In this document: in pieces, positions 15,895 to 24,379 of the stretch | Layout: every line of letters starts with the position of its first letter | How positions within the stretch are numbered: position 1 is the stretch's first letter | Assembly: GCA_002452555.1 (NCBI GenBank) | Contig: DKER01000204.1 | Coordinates: 1-27,048 of the forward strand | Origin: Fidelibacterota bacterium UBA6817 | Lineage (GTDB): Bacteria; Fidelibacterota; Fidelibacteria; Fidelibacterales; Fidelibacteraceae | Direction of reading: 5' to 3' | DNA: 27,048 bases | Program-made: the position numbers and the translations under genes | The notes under the pieces: generated by a model | Seen by the model: the letters and a program-made list of their open reading frames with translations, nothing else | Told to the model about the DNA's origin: nothing | Database searches by the model: none

Positions 15895-16520
15895 TCCTTA
15901 TTTCCCTGGTTTACAGGAAAAACAGAAAAGAATGGCTCCTGACATTTGATAATGGAGAATCTTTGACGGTCAATGAGGATATAAAGGTAAAATATTCCCT
16001 TCAGCTCCATAAGGATATATCAGAGGAACGTTTTAGTACCCTGAAAAAAGAAGCTGAGCATGTTTTTGCTTATGAAAAAGCAATAGAACTCCTGTCATAC
16101 CGGGAACACAGTTCATTTGAATTGAAATCAAAACTGCGTCAGAAGGGTTTTTCCGGGTCAGTTATTGAATCGGTTATTGAAACCATGATTTCCAAAGGAT
16201 ATTTGGATGACGACCGGTTTACAGACCTGTATTTTCGTGAGCTTATACGTCAGGGCAAATACGGTCCGCTTATGATCAGAAAAAAAATGCTGGAAAAAGG
16301 GATTACGTCTGACATTGTTGACAGGAAAATCCGGTCTGTGTCACAGAAAGAATGGGAACAATATGCAACAGGACTGTTAAAAAAGAAAATGCAGAAAATT
16401 CAATACAGAGGTAAAGACAAACGAGAAATACTCCTGCGTTATCTGATGAATAAAGGGTTTGATTACGGGAGTATTGAATCATTGATTAAATCCGCTGTTG
16501 AAAATGATGAGAATTCATAA
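15891..16520 (+). CDS. recX: Regulatory protein RecX
   Basis: 209 residues. RecX binds RecA filaments and modulates (usually inhibits) strand exchange. Three-helix repeats characteristic of the family are visible: AIELLSYREHSSFELKSKL, then KGYLDDDRFTDLYFRELI with KYGPLMIRKKMLEKG, then YRGKDKREILLRYLMNKGF. The first ~60 residues form an extra N-terminal segment found in longer RecX proteins. Overlaps the recA stop by 4 nt (ATGA), the usual recA-recX coupling. A 69-nt spacer to gapA follows. Confidence 0.93.
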   Translation: MILISLVYRKNRKEWLLTFDNGESLTVNEDIKVKYSLQLHKDISEERFSTLKKEAEHVFAYEKAIELLSYREHSSFELKSKLRQKGFSGSVIESVIETMISKGYLDDDRFTDLYFRELIRQGKYGPLMIRKKMLEKGITSDIVDRKIRSVSQKEWEQYATGLLKKKMQKIQYRGKDKREILLRYLMNKGFDYGSIESLIKSAVENDENS

Positions 16521-16578
16521 AATGGTAGCAGTAAAAAGAATTAAAAAGTACATTATTCAAATGCTCAAATATAGTAAA

Positions 16579-16585
16579 AGGAGGT
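16579..16585 (+). promoter_or_regulatory. Near-perfect Shine-Dalgarno of gapA (AGGAGGT)
   Basis: AGGAGGT, in the context AAAAGGAGGT, lies 4 nt before the gapA ATG and is the strongest ribosome site in the window, consistent with a highly expressed glycolytic gene. Confidence 0.7.
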
Positions 16586-16589
16586 ATAC

Positions 16590-17588
16590 ATGAGCGTAAA
16601 AGTAGGTATCAATGGTTTTGGACGGATCGGAAGACTGGTCTTTCGTGAAATGGTGAGTCGTGACAATTTTGAGGTTCTCGGAATCAACGATTTAACCGAC
16701 GCCAAAACACTGGCCCATTTGTTAAAATATGACTCCGTCCACAAGAAATTTCAGGGAACAGTGGAAGCAAAAGAAAATTCCATTGTTGTAAACGGTAAAG
16801 AGATCAGGATTTTTGCAGAAAAAGATCCGGCCAATCTGCCCTGGAAAGAATTGGGTGTGGAATATGTTGTTGAAGCAACCGGTGTTTTTCGTAAACAAGA
16901 ACAAATTGCCAGGCATTTGGAAGCAGGTGCCAAGAAAGTTGTTCTGACTGTTCCTGCAAAGGACAAAATCGACAATATGATTGTTCTGGGTGTTAATGAT
17001 GAAAAATTGCGCCCCGAAGATAAGATAGTTTCAAATGCTTCCTGCACAACAAACTGCCTCGCTCCGGTAGCAAAGGTTCTTAATGATGAATTTGGAATCG
17101 TAAAAGGTCTGATGACAACGGTTCATGCCTATACTAACGATCAGCAGATTCTTGATCTGCCTCATAAAGATTTGCGCCGTGCAAGAGCTGCTGCCATGTC
17201 GATAATTCCCACCACAACCGGTGCAGCCAAAGCTGTAGGTAAAGTTATCCCCGAATTGGCCGGTAAACTGGATGGAATGGCTTTGCGGGTTCCAACACCC
17301 GATGGTTCTCTTGTCGATCTGACGGTTATTCTTGAAAAAGAAGTTTCGAAAGAAGAGATCAATGCTGCGATTAAAAAAGCCGCTGAAGGACCCATGAAAG
17401 GTATTCTCGAATATACGGAAGATCCTATTGTGTCTGTGGATATCGTCGGCAACTCCAACTCATCCATTTTTGATGCAGAATCTACTATGGTCGACGGACA
17501 GTTGGTAAAAGTCCTGGCCTGGTACGATAATGAATGGGGATACAGCGTTCGCGTTGTAGACCTGGTTGAAAAAATGGCAACAATATAA
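16590..17588 (+). CDS. gap: Type I glyceraldehyde-3-phosphate dehydrogenase
   Basis: 332 residues; the NAD-dependent oxidation and phosphorylation of glyceraldehyde 3-phosphate in glycolysis and gluconeogenesis. Seen: Rossmann GINGFGRIGR (6-15), Asp34 in GINDLTD, which favours NAD over NADP, catalytic Cys152 in SNASCTTNC, catalytic His179 in TTVHAYT, the phosphate-site loop TTTGAAKAV and the C-terminal WYDNEWGYS. All active-site residues are intact. It lies between recX and the alpha-glucan genes and is followed by a hairpin. Confidence 0.97.
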   Translation: MSVKVGINGFGRIGRLVFREMVSRDNFEVLGINDLTDAKTLAHLLKYDSVHKKFQGTVEAKENSIVVNGKEIRIFAEKDPANLPWKELGVEYVVEATGVFRKQEQIARHLEAGAKKVVLTVPAKDKIDNMIVLGVNDEKLRPEDKIVSNASCTTNCLAPVAKVLNDEFGIVKGLMTTVHAYTNDQQILDLPHKDLRRARAAAMSIIPTTTGAAKAVGKVIPELAGKLDGMALRVPTPDGSLVDLTVILEKEVSKEEINAAIKKAAEGPMKGILEYTEDPIVSVDIVGNSNSSIFDAESTMVDGQLVKVLAWYDNEWGYSVRVVDLVEKMATI

Positions 17589-17603
17589 ACCATGTCTTTT
17601 TCA

Positions 17604-17631
17604 GGGGAGAGGATACCCTAATCCTCTCCCT
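17604..17631 (+). terminator. 10-bp GC-containing hairpin between gapA and the GH57 gene
   Basis: GGGAGAGGAT (17605-17614) pairs exactly with ATCCTCTCCC (17621-17630) around a 6-nt loop ACCCTA, with a possible extra G-T pair at 17604/17631. Its position 16 nt after the gapA stop fits a terminator or mRNA 3'-stabilising stem, but TTATATATG follows instead of a T tract, so termination is doubtful. The next gene starts 6 nt beyond the stem. Confidence 0.55.
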
Positions 17632-17636
17632 TATAT

Positions 17637-19679
17637 ATGAATATGACCAAACAAATTCAGCTTATTTTCGGTGTTCATAATCATCAGCCGGTCGGCAACT
17701 TTGATGAGGTTTTTGAAGAAGCCTATCAAAAAAGTTATCTTCCGTTTATTAAAGTAGTGGAAAATCATCCGCGCCTGTCCTGTTCCATACATTACAGCGG
17801 TTCGCTCCTTGAATGGCTGATGAAACATAAACCTGATTTCATCAACAGAATCAAGATTTTAGTGCGGCGAGGTAATTTTGAACTGATTTCCGGTGGGTTT
17901 TATGAACCGGTTCTCACGGCTATTCCGGAAAAAGATCGTATAGGTCAGATTGTTAAACAAAATCAGTTCATACGGAATCATTTCGGGTACGAACCAAAGG
18001 GACTCTGGTTGACAGAAAGGGTTTGGGAGCCCCATTTGCCCCGCTGTATTGAACAGGCAGGACTCAATTATACCTTTATTGATGAATTTAATTTTATGTC
18101 CACGGGTATTTATGAAAAGCCGTTGAAGGGATACTACAATACTGAAGAAGAAGGACATACAATCGGTGTTTTCCCTATTTCTTTTCAACTGAAACAAATG
18201 ATTCCCTATGCAGATCCGGAAGACATCCTTTCCTATTTAAGAGAACATATGTCCGATAATACCCAGGATCTCATCTCAGTAATCGATGACGGTGAAAAAC
18301 TGGGACATATTTCTGATTCATATCAGCATGTTTATGATCGCGGGTGGCTGGATCATTTTTTTACAAAACTGGAAGAGTGTTCGTGTATTAAGCCAACAAC
18401 TTTTAAAAATTATTGGAAATCATTTCCTCCCAAAGCTTTGGTTTACCTTCCCACCAGCAGTTATTTTGACATGGGACGGCAAACACTTCATTACGGTGTG
18501 AGAAAAGATTTCGAAACGGTTATAAAATCACTTGAAGAAATCAATAAAGACATTCTGGCCCGACCCTTTATTCGTGGCGGTATCTGGCGGAATTCCTTAA
18601 CAAAATATGCTGAATCAAACTGGCTTCAGAAAAGGATGCAGCAGGTCAGCAGAAAATATTATCTTCTCGCATCCCAGTATAAACGGCAAGATTGTCTTCG
18701 TCAAATCCGTGAGGATTTGTGGCGCTCGATGTGTAATAATGCGTATTGGTTTAATATGTCCGGCGGTTTGTATCTTCCTCATCTCAGATCTGCATTATGG
18801 ACTCATCTGATCCGGGCAGAAAAAGAAATCGATAAACGCCTCTATAATCTTGAAAACGGATCTTTTCTGAGAGAAGAATCTGATATTGACAGAAACGGAT
18901 TTACAGAAATTTCACTCTCGTCAAATTCTATTAACGCAGTTTTCAGTTCAAAATATGCCGGTTCTCTCGTTGAATACGATTACAGGCCTGCAAATTATAA
19001 CCTTTGCAACACGATAGCCCGATATCAGGAATATGAAGATCTCGCCGATAGTCAAGATGTTTATGACGAATATCCAAGACATTCTTTGATTGAACGCTAT
19101 TTTGATGTTGAGATAAATCCGGCAGGACTTATGAACAATACGTATCAGGAAGCCAGCGATTTTCTCAATGAACCGGTTGATATTCGAAAGGGCAGTGACA
19201 GCAATACAATCATTTTTGCGCGTAAGGGTTGGATTAACTGGCAAAGATGCGGATTGAAAAAAATAATTACAATGAATAATGACGGTTTTCAAACCGAATA
19301 CCGAATCTCAAACATGGGATTTGCCAATATCTCATTTCTTTTTGGACCGGAATTCAACTTGGCTTTGAATGTGGGCAATCCGGATGAACGGTTCTTTCAT
19401 GCCAGTAAAAAACTTGCATCAAATGATATTACATCACTCCTTGATATGCCGGAAATCCATTCTTTCGGGATTGTAAATAAAGCCGTTGGTGTAGATGTCT
19501 GTTTGACTTTTGACAACCCTGTACGGATGATTACATACCCCATTCATACAAAACACAGCAAACAAGGCGGTCAAGAAGAAATTTTTCAAAGCACAACCCT
19601 TTTGCCCCTTTGGAATGTAACTATTGAACCCGGTAAAACAGTTGTTTTGACTTTCTCTTTTTCAGTTAAGAATCTTTAA
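17637..19679 (+). CDS. GH57 4-alpha-glucanotransferase / alpha-amylase-like enzyme
   Basis: 680 residues without a signal peptide, hence cytoplasmic. GH57 catalytic domain (~1-290): region 1 HNHQPVG (14-20), nucleophile Glu127 in GLWLTERVWEP, and DDGEKLG (217-223) holding the catalytic Asp; then a middle helical segment (DUF1925 type, with SGGLYLPHLRSALW) and a C-terminal beta-sandwich (DUF1926 type, 430-680). Size and architecture match the Thermococcus litoralis type that transfers maltooligosaccharides, rather than GH57 branching enzymes (DUF1957). Position just before glycogen synthase supports a role in glycogen or maltodextrin metabolism. Start may be 17637 or ATG 17643; neither has a free Shine-Dalgarno because a hairpin ends 6 nt upstream. 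Confidence 0.9.
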   Translation: MNMTKQIQLIFGVHNHQPVGNFDEVFEEAYQKSYLPFIKVVENHPRLSCSIHYSGSLLEWLMKHKPDFINRIKILVRRGNFELISGGFYEPVLTAIPEKDRIGQIVKQNQFIRNHFGYEPKGLWLTERVWEPHLPRCIEQAGLNYTFIDEFNFMSTGIYEKPLKGYYNTEEEGHTIGVFPISFQLKQMIPYADPEDILSYLREHMSDNTQDLISVIDDGEKLGHISDSYQHVYDRGWLDHFFTKLEECSCIKPTTFKNYWKSFPPKALVYLPTSSYFDMGRQTLHYGVRKDFETVIKSLEEINKDILARPFIRGGIWRNSLTKYAESNWLQKRMQQVSRKYYLLASQYKRQDCLRQIREDLWRSMCNNAYWFNMSGGLYLPHLRSALWTHLIRAEKEIDKRLYNLENGSFLREESDIDRNGFTEISLSSNSINAVFSSKYAGSLVEYDYRPANYNLCNTIARYQEYEDLADSQDVYDEYPRHSLIERYFDVEINPAGLMNNTYQEASDFLNEPVDIRKGSDSNTIIFARKGWINWQRCGLKKIITMNNDGFQTEYRISNMGFANISFLFGPEFNLALNVGNPDERFFHASKKLASNDITSLLDMPEIHSFGIVNKAVGVDVCLTFDNPVRMITYPIHTKHSKQGGQEEIFQSTTLLPLWNVTIEPGKTVVLTFSFSVKNL

Positions 19680-19683
19680 ATAC

Positions 19684-19689
19684 AGGAGG
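19684..19689 (+). promoter_or_regulatory. Shine-Dalgarno AGGAGG supporting a TTG start for glgA
   Basis: AGGAGG is 8 nt before TTG 19698. The first in-frame ATG (19710) would remove the beginning of the conserved first strand, so the TTG start is preferred. Confidence 0.75.
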
Positions 19690-19697
19690 GCTGACTG

Positions 19698-21158
19698 TTG
19701 AAAATTGTAATGGCCAGTGCGGAAGCCGTTCCATTTGTCAAAGTCGGAGGTTTAGCTGATGTCGTGGGAGCCCTGCTGAAACATCTGGCATTATACGATC
19801 ATGATGTTTCTCTCTTCATCCCTTTTTATTCACCCGTCCGCTCTTTGAATATCGCCGTAGAAAAAATTTCACGTATTGATGGCTTGTCTGTTAACATGGG
19901 ACTCGAAACGATCCCTTTTGAACTGTATAAATTTGAAAATCCTGAGATAAAATCTTCTACCGTTTTTTTTATTGATTGTCCGGCGTATTTCAACAGAGAC
20001 GGTATTTATTCACATCCGAACAATATCCCGTTTGAAGATGAAGGGGAGTTGTGGATGTTTTTCCAGCTTGCTGTTATAAAGGCAATTGAAGCCCTGGATA
20101 TTTATCCGGACGTGATCCATGTCCACGATTTTCACACTGCTTTGATTCCTGCCCTGATTAGGACGAACTACCGGTTATCTCCTCATTTCAGTTATGCAAA
20201 ATGCGTGTTGACCCTCCATAATCTCCTGTTTCAGGGCGTTTACGATTCCTCAGTCCTTTTTAAGGGCGGCGTCAGTGAATCTGCCTTTTTTGCCCTGAGT
20301 CCCTTTGAGTTTTACGGAAAAACAAATTTTATTAAAACCGGCCTGGAATTTTCTGATGTGATTAATACGGTGAGTCCAAAATATGCCAAAGAACTCCTGG
20401 ATTATCCGGAGTATTCCTATGGCTTATATGATGTTCTGCAAGCCGTTAGCTATAAATTCAGGGGAATTTTGAACGGTGCTGACTACAGTTACTGGAATCC
20501 TGAAACAGATACATTGATATATAAAAATTATTCTCAGACTACACTTGAGCTGAAAGCCGACAATCAAAACGAGCTGCTCAAACGGATCGGGATGGAAAAA
20601 GATGACACAACCATGATTTGCGGGATGATTGCAAGAATGACGGAACAAAAAGGATTCCGTCTCCTGCTTGACTGCTGGGAGGAGCTGAAAAAACGAAAGC
20701 TGAAGTTTGTATTTCTTGCAAACGGCGACAGAGACCTTCAATCCAAATGGGAGGAACTGGCGAAAAATGATTTTCAAATTCTTTATTTAAATACAACCTT
20801 TAATGAGGAACTGGCTCATAAAATTCAGGCAGGTGTGGATTTGTTTCTCATGCCGTCTACGTTTGAACCCTGCGGATTAAGCCAGATCTATTCATTGAAA
20901 TATGGAACGCCGCCGCTTGCTCATCGTACAGGCGGTCTTGCCGACACGATTATCGACAGTTCGGGATTACAGACCGGTTTTCTGTTTGAATCGTTTAATT
21001 GTCAATCTTTTTTGAGAACTCTGGACAGAGCTTACTCCATATTTTTGCAAAAGGAAGAATGGAGAGAGATTCAGAAAAACGGCATGAATATGGATTTCTC
21101 GTGGGAAAAAGCTGCCCGGAACTATTTAAATATGTATCAAAGCCTGATGAGGTTTTAG
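19698..21158 (+). CDS. glgA: Glycogen synthase (GT5, ADP-glucose type)
   Basis: 486 residues; elongates alpha-1,4-glucan from ADP-glucose (or related nucleotide sugar) at the non-reducing end. GT-B fold: N-terminal KIVMASAEAVPFVKVGGLADV with the nucleotide-sugar-binding K-x-G-G-L (Lys15 to Leu19), VIHVHDFHTALIP, LTLHNLLFQGVY, INTVSPKYAKEL, GILNGADYSYW, and the C-terminal donor site with Glu390 in TFEPCGLSQIYSLKYG, followed by TGGLADTI. It starts with TTG. Lies 18 nt after the GH57 glucanotransferase and 2 nt before the reductase gene. No glgC or glgB is in the window, so substrate supply and branching are encoded elsewhere. Confidence 0.95.
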   Translation: MKIVMASAEAVPFVKVGGLADVVGALLKHLALYDHDVSLFIPFYSPVRSLNIAVEKISRIDGLSVNMGLETIPFELYKFENPEIKSSTVFFIDCPAYFNRDGIYSHPNNIPFEDEGELWMFFQLAVIKAIEALDIYPDVIHVHDFHTALIPALIRTNYRLSPHFSYAKCVLTLHNLLFQGVYDSSVLFKGGVSESAFFALSPFEFYGKTNFIKTGLEFSDVINTVSPKYAKELLDYPEYSYGLYDVLQAVSYKFRGILNGADYSYWNPETDTLIYKNYSQTTLELKADNQNELLKRIGMEKDDTTMICGMIARMTEQKGFRLLLDCWEELKKRKLKFVFLANGDRDLQSKWEELAKNDFQILYLNTTFNEELAHKIQAGVDLFLMPSTFEPCGLSQIYSLKYGTPPLAHRTGGLADTIIDSSGLQTGFLFESFNCQSFLRTLDRAYSIFLQKEEWREIQKNGMNMDFSWEKAARNYLNMYQSLMRF

Positions 21159-21160
21159 TC

Positions 21161-21967
21161 ATGAAAACAGAGTTCAATGCTGTTGTCAGTCAGAAAATTA
21201 CCATATCATCTTCACTGATGATCCTGCAGATAGTTCCCGTAGGGTGGGAATTACCTGAATTTAAACCGGGTCAATTCACGATGCTGGCGCTGCCTGTCAC
21301 GTCCCCGGTTGTTCCGGAAGCAGAATCTCCGGAAGGTGGCGACGAAAACGTTTGGATCAGACGGCCGTATTCTGCCACATCTGCAAGAGATCAAAAGGAT
21401 TATATTGAATTTTATATTCGCCTTGTCTATTCAGGTGAACTCACACCCCGTCTGTTTGCCCTGAATACGGGAGATCAGCTGTATATGTTCCCGAAACTTC
21501 GGGGCATTCTTACCATGGATGACGTAGAAGAGGATAAAAATATCATTTTTATTGCAACCGGAACAGGCCTTGCTCCATACATGAGTATGATCAGATCGGG
21601 TATACTGTGCAGAGACAAACGAAAAATTGCAATCATTCACGGTGCCTTGAATTCGGGAGATCTGGGATTCCGGGCAGAACTTGAACACCTGGAAAAACTC
21701 TGTGATAATTTCTCCTATATTCCGGTCATCAGTCATCAGGATACGGAAAAAATTCCATGGGGCGGTAAAACAGGCTTTGTTCAGAATATTTGGAATGAAA
21801 ACGTCATAGACGATATATGGCAGAATGATGTTACGCCGGAAAATACCGCCGTCTTTCTTTGCGGCCATCCTGAAATGATCCGTCAAATGACAGATCTGCT
21901 CGGAGCCGGCGGTTTTAAACCCTATGACAGGAAAAAGGGGGGAAGTCTCTTTTATGAGGACTGGTAA
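21161..21967 (+). CDS. Ferredoxin/flavodoxin--NADP reductase-like flavoprotein
   Basis: 268 residues; an FAD enzyme that moves electrons between NADP(H) and ferredoxin or flavodoxin. Seen: the FAD-binding barrel with KPGQFTML (35-42), the flavin motif RPYS (68-71), the NADP-binding IATGTGLAPY (131-140), FLCGHPEMI near the C-terminus and a terminal EDW, where bacterial Fpr proteins also often end in an aromatic residue that stacks on the flavin. About 20 extra Pro/Glu-rich residues lie between the barrel strand and the RPYS motif. Start ATG 21161, 2 nt after the glgA stop, with GAGG 8 nt upstream. The stop overlaps the next gene by 14 nt. Its link to the glycan genes is unclear; co-expression only. 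Confidence 0.85.
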   Translation: MKTEFNAVVSQKITISSSLMILQIVPVGWELPEFKPGQFTMLALPVTSPVVPEAESPEGGDENVWIRRPYSATSARDQKDYIEFYIRLVYSGELTPRLFALNTGDQLYMFPKLRGILTMDDVEEDKNIIFIATGTGLAPYMSMIRSGILCRDKRKIAIIHGALNSGDLGFRAELEHLEKLCDNFSYIPVISHQDTEKIPWGGKTGFVQNIWNENVIDDIWQNDVTPENTAVFLCGHPEMIRQMTDLLGAGGFKPYDRKKGGSLFYEDW

Positions 21968-22939
21968 TCTGAATATATCCATTGAAAAATTTGTACCGGA
22001 AAAACACGGATTTTGGGATGAATTTGTAGCCTCATCAAATAACGGAACTCTTTTCCATGAACGGAAATTCCTGAATTATCATCCGGACGATCGGTTTACA
22101 GACCACTCGCTGGTTTTTTTCTCTGACGGAAAACCGGTATCCCTTTTACCGGCTGTTGAATATCATCAAGCGGGTATGCGCGTTTTTCATTCCCACAGAG
22201 GTTCTAGTTTCGGTGGATTTATTCAGCCCTCAGACATGTCCCTGGATATGCACCTGAAAATTACGGGAGCGTTTCTGGATTATCTGAATCAGCAGGATTT
22301 TCACAGAGTTCTCATAACGATTCCTCCCATTATATATAGCCGCAGACTTTCCAATTATACCGAATTTTCCCTGTTCAGGAACCATTTCCGGTATTTGAAA
22401 CGGGATATATCATCAGTGCTGTATCTTGAACAATCCATAGAGTCCAACATTGCAAAATTCCGCCAATCCACACGAACAGCATTCAGAAAAGCCGTTAAAA
22501 TGGGTGTAGAAGTCCGGGAATCAGATGATTATTCTTCTTTTTATGCGATTCTGAAGAAAAATCTAAAAATCCGGCATAATGTCCAGCCGACACATACACT
22601 AGATGAATTAAAAGACATTAAACAACGTTACCCTGACAGAGTCCGTTTATATTCTGCTTTTGTACAAGACAGAATGATCGCGGGTATTGTCCTCTTTGAC
22701 GCCAATGACAGGGTGACGCTTGCCTTTTACATTTCTCACGATGAATCCTGTCAGGAATACAGGGCTGTCAATATCCTGTTCAAGGAAGTTATCCAAGACA
22801 GCATACGCCGCGGATTCAAATATCTGGATTATGGTATATTCACCGTAAATATGGAACCGAATCTGGGGCTTGCACGCTTTAAGGAGTCATTCGGGGCCGG
22901 CGGAATTTTTCGTGATACCCTTTACCTGGATCTGAAATA
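21954..22939 (+). CDS. FemAB/GNAT-fold acyl- or aminoacyl-transferase-like protein
   Basis: A protein of 328 residues (stop TAA at 22938-22940) with the two-lobed GNAT arrangement seen in FemAB and BioF2-like acetyltransferases: an N-terminal lobe to ~155, then a linker with FRQSTRTAFRKAVKMGVEV (the S-T-R-x-x-x-R-K-A basic helix typical of FemAB-like proteins), then a C-terminal lobe with RLYSAFVQDRMIAGIVL and NILFKEVIQDSIRRGFKYLDYG. Such proteins add amino acids to lipid-linked peptidoglycan precursors or modify surface glycans. The start at 21954 is preferred over an in-frame one at 21924 because GGGGGGAAG lies just upstream. It overlaps the reductase by 14 nt and shares a base with the flippase gene. 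Substrate unknown. Confidence 0.75.
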
Positions 22940-24379
22940 ATGCCGGGGGACCTGCGAAAATTGGGAACCCAAACCCTGGTTTACGGTGCAGGTTACATAA
23001 CTGCCCGCATGCTGAATTTTTTTCTCCTGCCATTTTACAGTCATGTTTTTACCCCTGCTGAATACGGTGTGGCTTCCCTGGTTTTTTCCGGCATAGCCTT
23101 TTTAAATATAATCTATCACTATGGACTGGACAGTGCATTTCTTCGCTTTTATACCAAAAAAGGCACCAGCAGCCGCGAAGAAGCGTTCTCAGCAGCTTTT
23201 TACTCATTATTGATATCAAGTGCCGTCTTTTCTCTGATCTTGTATTTGAATGCAGATTTTATCAGCAGGGTTTTCTTGGGAACTCATATATACGGTACTC
23301 TTATCCGTCTTGCATCAGGAATTCTTTTTCTTGATACTGTTGTGAACATCCCGCTACACACGCTGCGAATGAAGAACAAAGCCCTAACCTTTTCTGCCGT
23401 TAACCTTGCAAATGTTTTGCTGAATATGAGTCTGAATATTTGGCTTATCCGGTTTAAAGGGTACGGACTCGAAGGAATATTCTATTCCAATTTATCTGCA
23501 TCGTTTCTAAGCCTTATCCTTTTAATACCCATTCTGAAGCAAAATCTTAAAACTGTTTTTAATTCTGCATTGTATAAAAAAATGCTGCGTTTCGGCCTTC
23601 CGTTTGTCCCCGGCGGTATAGCATCCATGATTTTGGAATTAATCGACCGGTATATGCTTCGGGTCATGACTGATTATGAAACGGTAGGAATTTATTCGGC
23701 CGGATATAAACTGGGAATTTTCATGATGATCGTTGTTATGGGATACAAATTTGCATGGCAGCCTTTTTTTCTGAATAAAGCAGAAGACCCAAATGCACCG
23801 GGTATTTTTGCCCGTGTTTTTACTGTTTTTAACGGATTAATGGCCTTTGTTTTCCTGGGTGTAACACTGTTTATCCATGAATTCATAACGCTGCAAATCT
23901 TTGGAACGTCCTTATTCAGCCAAAATTACTGGCATTCCGAATCCGTCGTTCCCATTATACTGGGAGCCTATATATTTTTGGGGATGTATATTAATTTCTT
24001 ACCTTCAATCTATTTTTCAGAAAGAACAGGCGTTATTCCGCTGATCAGCGGATCGGCTGCTCTGCTCAACATAATACTCAATTATATTCTCATCACTTTT
24101 TACGGAATGACCGGTGCCGCATGGGCTACATTTTTGTCTTATCTCTGGATGGCCGGTCTGACATACTTTGTGGTTCGCCGCTGGTACCCAATTCCTTATA
24201 ACTGGCGAAAAGTTCTGCTAATCTACGGTCTGCTCGTCGGTGTTTTATTGATATACTTTATGTCCGGCATTCAGGATATCCTCATAAAGTTTGCTTTGTT
24301 TGTTTTGTTCATTTTATTGGTGTTCGTTTTCAGAATTGCAGATTTCAATCAGATAAAAAGGATGCTGAGACATGGATAG
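22940..24379 (+). CDS. Polysaccharide flippase (MOP/Wzx-like) membrane protein
   Basis: 479 residues with about 12-14 hydrophobic helices, the MOP-superfamily pattern of flippases that move lipid-linked oligosaccharides across the inner membrane. Diagnostic stretches: LGTQTLVYGAGYITARMLNF at the N-terminus, FLLPFYSHVFTPAEYGVASL, the second repeat LRFGLPFVPGGIASMILE with IDRYMLRVMTDYETVGIYS, and GAAWATFLSYLWM near the end. These fit the oligosaccharide flippase family of O-antigen and exopolysaccharide clusters. The ATG overlaps the previous stop by one base and the stop overlaps the glycosyltransferase by 8 nt. No polymerase or initiating transferase is visible nearby, so the exported glycan is not defined. 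Confidence 0.9.
   Translation: MPGDLRKLGTQTLVYGAGYITARMLNFFLLPFYSHVFTPAEYGVASLVFSGIAFLNIIYHYGLDSAFLRFYTKKGTSSREEAFSAAFYSLLISSAVFSLILYLNADFISRVFLGTHIYGTLIRLASGILFLDTVVNIPLHTLRMKNKALTFSAVNLANVLLNMSLNIWLIRFKGYGLEGIFYSNLSASFLSLILLIPILKQNLKTVFNSALYKKMLRFGLPFVPGGIASMILELIDRYMLRVMTDYETVGIYSAGYKLGIFMMIVVMGYKFAWQPFFLNKAEDPNAPGIFARVFTVFNGLMAFVFLGVTLFIHEFITLQIFGTSLFSQNYWHSESVVPIILGAYIFLGMYINFLPSIYFSERTGVIPLISGSAALLNIILNYILITFYGMTGAAWATFLSYLWMAGLTYFVVRRWYPIPYNWRKVLLIYGLLVGVLLIYFMSGIQDILIKFALFVLFILLVFVFRIADFNQIKRMLRHG

Noticed and set aside
16570..16575. TATAGT as a gapA -10 box
   Set aside because: Transcription would begin at or inside the ribosome site, leaving no leader, and no -35 box is at the right distance.
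20424..20777. A 117-codon minus-strand frame inside glgA, and similar antisense frames inside recA, gapA, cinA, the reductase and GH57 genes
   Set aside because: They lie opposite strongly conserved coding sequence, lack ribosome sites and show no family features.
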